A stretch of 64,000 nucleotides of DNA, from the NCBI GenBank assembly GCA_000708525.1, contig JMRP01000004.1, positions 105,714-169,713 on the forward strand. The letters run 5' to 3'. Below the pieces are notes generated by a model that saw only the letters and a list, made by a program, of their open reading frames with translations, made no database searches and was not told the origin of the DNA. The position numbers and the translations under genes were made by a program. Source of the DNA: Cyanobium sp. CACIAM 14 (GTDB lineage Bacteria; Cyanobacteriota; Cyanobacteriia; PCC-6307; Cyanobiaceae). Shown in pieces: positions 60,251-64,000 of this stretch (position 1 is the first letter of the stretch; every line of letters begins with the position of its first letter).

Positions 60251-61725
60251 CTGCCTCCAGCAACGGCAACGGTTCCAGCCCTGGCAACGGCCTCGCCAAT
60301 GGCCATGGAAATGGCAATGGCAATGGCAATGGCAGCGGCTATGGCAAGGGCAAGGTCCACGCCATGGGCCAGGCCGTGGAACGCTTCGTCGGTCAGGACA
60401 CGGCCGGCCGCACCGCCACCCTGGCACCACCGGCGCCGGCCCCCCTGCCTCTGGTGCGCCTCTCCGCCAGTCGGCGCCGCACCCACCTGCCCCGGTCGAC
60501 CCGCGGCTGGAGCCGCGCCATCGTCTGGAGCCTGATCGGTCTGACCGGCTTCGGCGTGATCTACGGCTCGGTGGCCCGCATGGATTCCTCGATCACGGCT
60601 CCGGGAAAGCTGCGGCCCATCGGCGGCAGCTTCGAGGTCACCCCTCCCTTCGCGGCGCCGATCCTGAAGGTGCACGTGCACGATGGGGAGTTGGTGCGCG
60701 CCGGCCAGCTCCTGGTGGAGTTCGACGATCGCCAGGCCCTGCGCGAACGGAATGATCTGCTGCAGCAGGCGGATCTCTGGCGCAGCGACGTGAACCAGGC
60801 GGCGCGGCAGCTCGGTCTCCCGCCCCTCCCCGGCGGCAGCCGGGAGGAGAGGCAGGTGCTGGCGCTCGAGCGCAGGGACATCCAGCTCCGCCACCGGGTG
60901 GCCCTGCAGCGGTTGCGTCGCAGCAAGGCCGGGGAACGGGAGCAGGCCGATGTGCTGGAGGCCCTGCGGGCCCGCTATGCCCTCAACGCCAACATCCGCT
61001 CGCGCATGGCGACCCTGGCCCGGGAGGGGGCGATTTCCCACCTGGAGCTGGAGCGCCAGGATGAGCGCCAGATGGATCTGCTCAGCACCATCCGCCGCAC
61101 CGAGCAGCAACTGGCCGCCGCCGGCACCGGCGTGATCGAGAGCCAGCTCAACCGGGAGCAGGTGACCACCGAGAACGGCCGCCGGCTCTGGGATCGCTAC
61201 GACGAGGCTCGCCACCGCCTGCTCGACACCACCACCCGGATCGGCCAGGTGGAGGAGCGGCTGCGTCTCGGCCGCGTGACGGCGCCGCGCGACGGGCGCG
61301 TGTTCGATCTTCAGGCCAGGGCCGGCGAGATCGCCACCCCAGGGCGCCACCTGCTGAGGCTGGTGGGCCAGAGGGGGCTGGAGGCTGAACTGTCTGTCTC
61401 CAACCGGGACATCGCCTTCCTGCGCCCCGGAATGCCGGTGGACGTGCGTGTCACCTCCCTGCCCTTCACCGATTACGGCTCGCTCAAGGGCAGCGTGGTC
61501 CGGGTGGGAGCCGATGCCCTGCCGGCCGACCCGCGCACGGGCCAGGAAGCCTTCCCCGTGATCGTCAGCTTCGACGGCCGCAGCCTCGGCCGGCGCGGCC
61601 AGTCCTATCCCCTGCGGGCTGGCATGGCCGTGACGGGGCTGGTGCAGCAGGGATCCAGGCCCGTGCTGGCGCTGCTGAACGATCGCTTCACCGGTTTCTT
61701 CGACGCGGCCCGGACCATGCGCTGA
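60247..61725 (+). CDS. HlyD family type I secretion periplasmic adaptor subunit
   Basis: Single N-terminal TM, GKLRPIGGSFEVTPPFAAPILKVHVHDGELVRAGQLLVEFDD biotinyl-lipoyl-like motif, coiled-coil, VTAPRDGRVFDLQARAGEIATPGRHLLRL. Confidence 0.92.
   Translation: MTASSNGNGSSPGNGLANGHGNGNGNGNGSGYGKGKVHAMGQAVERFVGQDTAGRTATLAPPAPAPLPLVRLSASRRRTHLPRSTRGWSRAIVWSLIGLTGFGVIYGSVARMDSSITAPGKLRPIGGSFEVTPPFAAPILKVHVHDGELVRAGQLLVEFDDRQALRERNDLLQQADLWRSDVNQAARQLGLPPLPGGSREERQVLALERRDIQLRHRVALQRLRRSKAGEREQADVLEALRARYALNANIRSRMATLAREGAISHLELERQDERQMDLLSTIRRTEQQLAAAGTGVIESQLNREQVTTENGRRLWDRYDEARHRLLDTTTRIGQVEERLRLGRVTAPRDGRVFDLQARAGEIATPGRHLLRLVGQRGLEAELSVSNRDIAFLRPGMPVDVRVTSLPFTDYGSLKGSVVRVGADALPADPRTGQEAFPVIVSFDGRSLGRRGQSYPLRAGMAVTGLVQQGSRPVLALLNDRFTGFFDAARTMR
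60307..60336 (+). repeat. Hexanucleotide microsatellite GGAAAT-(GGCAAT)3-GGCAGC encoding Gly-Asn repeats
   Basis: Directly visible: ggaaatggcaatggcaatggcaatggcagc. Confidence 0.85.
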
Positions 61726-61741
61726 AGGTCCTCCCCTCAGG

Positions 61742-64000
61742 TCAGGCGGCCAGAACCGCTGGGCTGGCTTCCGCAGCGCCGTGATCGAGCGGGGAGCCGG
61801 CGGCATGCAGGGCCGGCAGGTCGGCGATCCCGGTGACGCTGCCCCCGGAGCCGAGCAGCACCAGGCTGCTGCCGGTGGCGCCGGTGGCGATCGCCAGCTG
61901 TTCGAATCCCGCGGGCCGCTCCCCGATGCCGGCCACGAGCTGGTCGAGGGGAGCGATCGGCAGCAGCCGGGCCTGTCCGATCCCCTCGACACCCGACGGC
62001 GTCAGGTCGATCAGCTGGCTCTGAGGGTTGCTGGCCGCCTGAATTCCGCTCAGGCGGAGGGAGAGCCGGTCCGTCAGACCCAGGCCACCACCACCGTTCT
62101 CCGGGCTCAGGGCCAGGTCGGCCAGCACGGGCAGGGCGCGGCTGCCGGTATCGCGGATCGTGCGGATGGCATCCACCCCCGCCAGAACGAACTGATCCCG
62201 CCCCGGGCCGCCGACGACGACGAGCGGCGGATTGCCGGAATCTCCGGTCGCGAAGATGGACGACAGATCCAGTTCAAGGCGATCGTCCCCTGCGCCGCCG
62301 TCCAGGCGGCGGGTGGTGGCGCCGGCTGTCAGCACATCGTCCCCCGCTCCGCCGCGCACCTCCTCGAAGCCGCTGACACCGCCCAGGATGCCGCTGGCCT
62401 CCCCCCGGGAGAGATCGACCTGCACAGGGTTCTGCCAGGTGGCGTAGTCGAGCCGGTCCTCGCCGCTTCCTGCGGCCAGGACCCCATCGAGCGTTCCCTG
62501 GCTGCCCACCGACACCACGGTGTCCCGCTCCCCCAGAGAAAGGTTCTCGATCCCTTGGAAAGCGAGGCCGCCGATGCTTCCCTCCCCCTCTCCAGCCAGC
62601 GTGACGGCCAGAGGCTCCGGCTCGGGGCTTCCCTTGGCAGGGTCGGCGCCGGTCACAACGGTGCTCACCTCCGCTCCGCTGCGGTCCTCCAGGGTGTCGA
62701 TGCCGGCACCGCCGTCCACCGATCCCGTCAGCGCTCCCATGGGCAGGCGGATCCTGTCATCGCCAGCGCCGCTGTTCAGCGTCAGGTCCGCCCCTCCGTC
62801 GCCCGTCACGCCGATCGTCACGGTGTTGCCGCCGTTCCCGAGCTGGATGGCATTGCTGGAACCGGCGTCCACCTGGACGTTGGCGTCCTGCACGGCCCCG
62901 CGCACCTGCAGCGCATTGACGCCGCCACCCAGATCGATACGCGAGCCGATCACGTCTCCATCCACCTGCAGCCGGTCGTCGCCTGCGCCCAGCCGAACGG
63001 TGGAGTCGAGCAGGGCGATCCGCTGCAGGCCGGCTCCAGAGGGGGTCGCGGCGCCTCCCTCCGGAGCGGTGGTGATGCTGACCTGATCGTTGCCGCCGCC
63101 CGTGTCCAGCAGGCTGTCCACCAGTGCGAGACTCCTGGCCTGAAAGGGCGGCGCTGGGGTCCCCGCGGTCTGCCCGGCGCCGGGGAGGTCGATCAGGAGG
63201 TCGGCTCCCGCCGGGTCCAGGGTGCGGAAGCCACTGGTGATGGTGACCCGGTCGTTGCCGCCCCCGAGAAGGATGGCGCTGTTCCGCATCGCCTCGGCCA
63301 GCAGGTCGATGTTCACCTGCCGCAGCTGCTGCGCTTCCGGCCCCTTGAGCTGAAAGCCGGTCAGGCTGCTCAGCTCCAGCGAGGCGTCGCCGCCGGCATC
63401 CTCCAGGCGGCTGTCCTGGAGGCCGATCAGGGACTGATGGATCTGCCCCCGGGCCGTGCCCCCCGCCAGCAGGGCCAGGTCGAGGCTGTCGTTGAACCGC
63501 AGCACGATGGTGTTGGCTTCGGAGCCCAGCAGCAGGCTCGCCTGCTGCAGGCCCGTGTGCTGGGTGTTCACCTTCAGCGCGGCATCGTTGAGCACCGAGA
63601 GGCTGAGCAGATGCAGATCCTGCTCGGAGTTCACGATCACCCGTGGGATGGGGGTCCCGCGCAGATCGATCACCGCGTCGGTGATGGCGCCGAGGGAGTG
63701 GGTGTAGTCGCTGCTGGCCACGCCCTCCACCGAACGGCTGGCGATCCCCTGGCTGCTGCGCAGCACCACCCGGAAGGTGGGGATCTCGGGCTCCGGCGCC
63801 CCGATGCTCGACGCGTCGGGGCCCTCGGCCCGGATCGTCTGCGCCGACACGCTCCGGTCGCTGCCCCGCCCATCCCGGCCGGACCGTTGGCCGGCCCCGG
63901 GGTCCGGCCAGGCCAGGGGGGAGGCTCCGGCGGCCAGGGAGCGAGGGCCGGCGACCGGCACCTCCGGGGCCTCCGCTGCGGGCGTCCGCCCCGCTCCGGC
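61742..64000 (-). CDS. RTX-like calcium-binding repeat protein (frame open to window edge, likely 5' truncated)
   Basis: About nine degenerate nonapeptides: GGGNDRVTI, GGGNDQVSI, GAGDDRLQV, GAGDDRIRL, GGAGIDTLE, GSGEDRLDY, GGAGDDVLT, GGAGDDRLEL, GGPGRDQFVL; no in-frame stop between the GTG at 63961 and 64000. Confidence 0.75.
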   Translation of the reverse strand, partial: AGAGRTPAAEAPEVPVAGPRSLAAGASPLAWPDPGAGQRSGRDGRGSDRSVSAQTIRAEGPDASSIGAPEPEIPTFRVVLRSSQGIASRSVEGVASSDYTHSLGAITDAVIDLRGTPIPRVIVNSEQDLHLLSLSVLNDAALKVNTQHTGLQQASLLLGSEANTIVLRFNDSLDLALLAGGTARGQIHQSLIGLQDSRLEDAGGDASLELSSLTGFQLKGPEAQQLRQVNIDLLAEAMRNSAILLGGGNDRVTITSGFRTLDPAGADLLIDLPGAGQTAGTPAPPFQARSLALVDSLLDTGGGNDQVSITTAPEGGAATPSGAGLQRIALLDSTVRLGAGDDRLQVDGDVIGSRIDLGGGVNALQVRGAVQDANVQVDAGSSNAIQLGNGGNTVTIGVTGDGGADLTLNSGAGDDRIRLPMGALTGSVDGGAGIDTLEDRSGAEVSTVVTGADPAKGSPEPEPLAVTLAGEGEGSIGGLAFQGIENLSLGERDTVVSVGSQGTLDGVLAAGSGEDRLDYATWQNPVQVDLSRGEASGILGGVSGFEEVRGGAGDDVLTAGATTRRLDGGAGDDRLELDLSSIFATGDSGNPPLVVVGGPGRDQFVLAGVDAIRTIRDTGSRALPVLADLALSPENGGGGLGLTDRLSLRLSGIQAASNPQSQLIDLTPSGVEGIGQARLLPIAPLDQLVAGIGERPAGFEQLAIATGATGSSLVLLGSGGSVTGIADLPALHAAGSPLDHGAAEASPAVLAA

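Noticed and set aside
1-64000. Mobile elements (transposases, integrases, IS ends) and rRNA genes
   Set aside because: Looked for them but no recognisable transposase/integrase ORF, terminal inverted repeats or rRNA sequence were found

Overview
The window is a GC-rich chromosomal segment from a picocyanobacterium (Cyanobium/Synechococcus-like). The assignment rests on psaK, petN, psb29/thf1, a cyanobacterial FtsH/ClpP pair and several cyanobacteria-associated DUF families (DUF1830, DUF2103, DUF2499, DUF3110, DUF3593, DUF4912). About 50 kb is ordinary core genome: aroB, recQ, purK, clpS, petN, cofH, clpP, ftsH, pyk, scpB, ilvA, dxs, psaK, csaB, rpmB, a complete sugar-type ABC transporter, htpG, hisZ, tRNA-Ser(GGA), pstCAB, a dnaK/J-domain pair, murQ, mtnP and a cyclophilin. 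No CRISPR array, rRNA or transposase was seen. The main accessory region is about 51.0-64.0 kb, a putative type I secretion / surface-protein locus. It contains a 901-aa low-complexity repeat protein (about 17-18 degenerate repeats, predicted beta-solenoid), a 718-aa companion with a T1SS-like C-terminus, a parvulin-type foldase, a HlyB-like ABC exporter with an N-terminal cNMP-binding-like domain and a degenerate C39 domain, a HlyD adaptor with a Gly-Asn microsatellite, and a convergent RTX-like protein open at the window edge. Three genes (purK, the parvulin, the exporter) carry apparent -1 frameshifts at G/C homopolymers; these are either sequence errors, real mutations or, less likely, programmed frameshifts. 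All family assignments are by eye from the translated ORFs; no searches were run.
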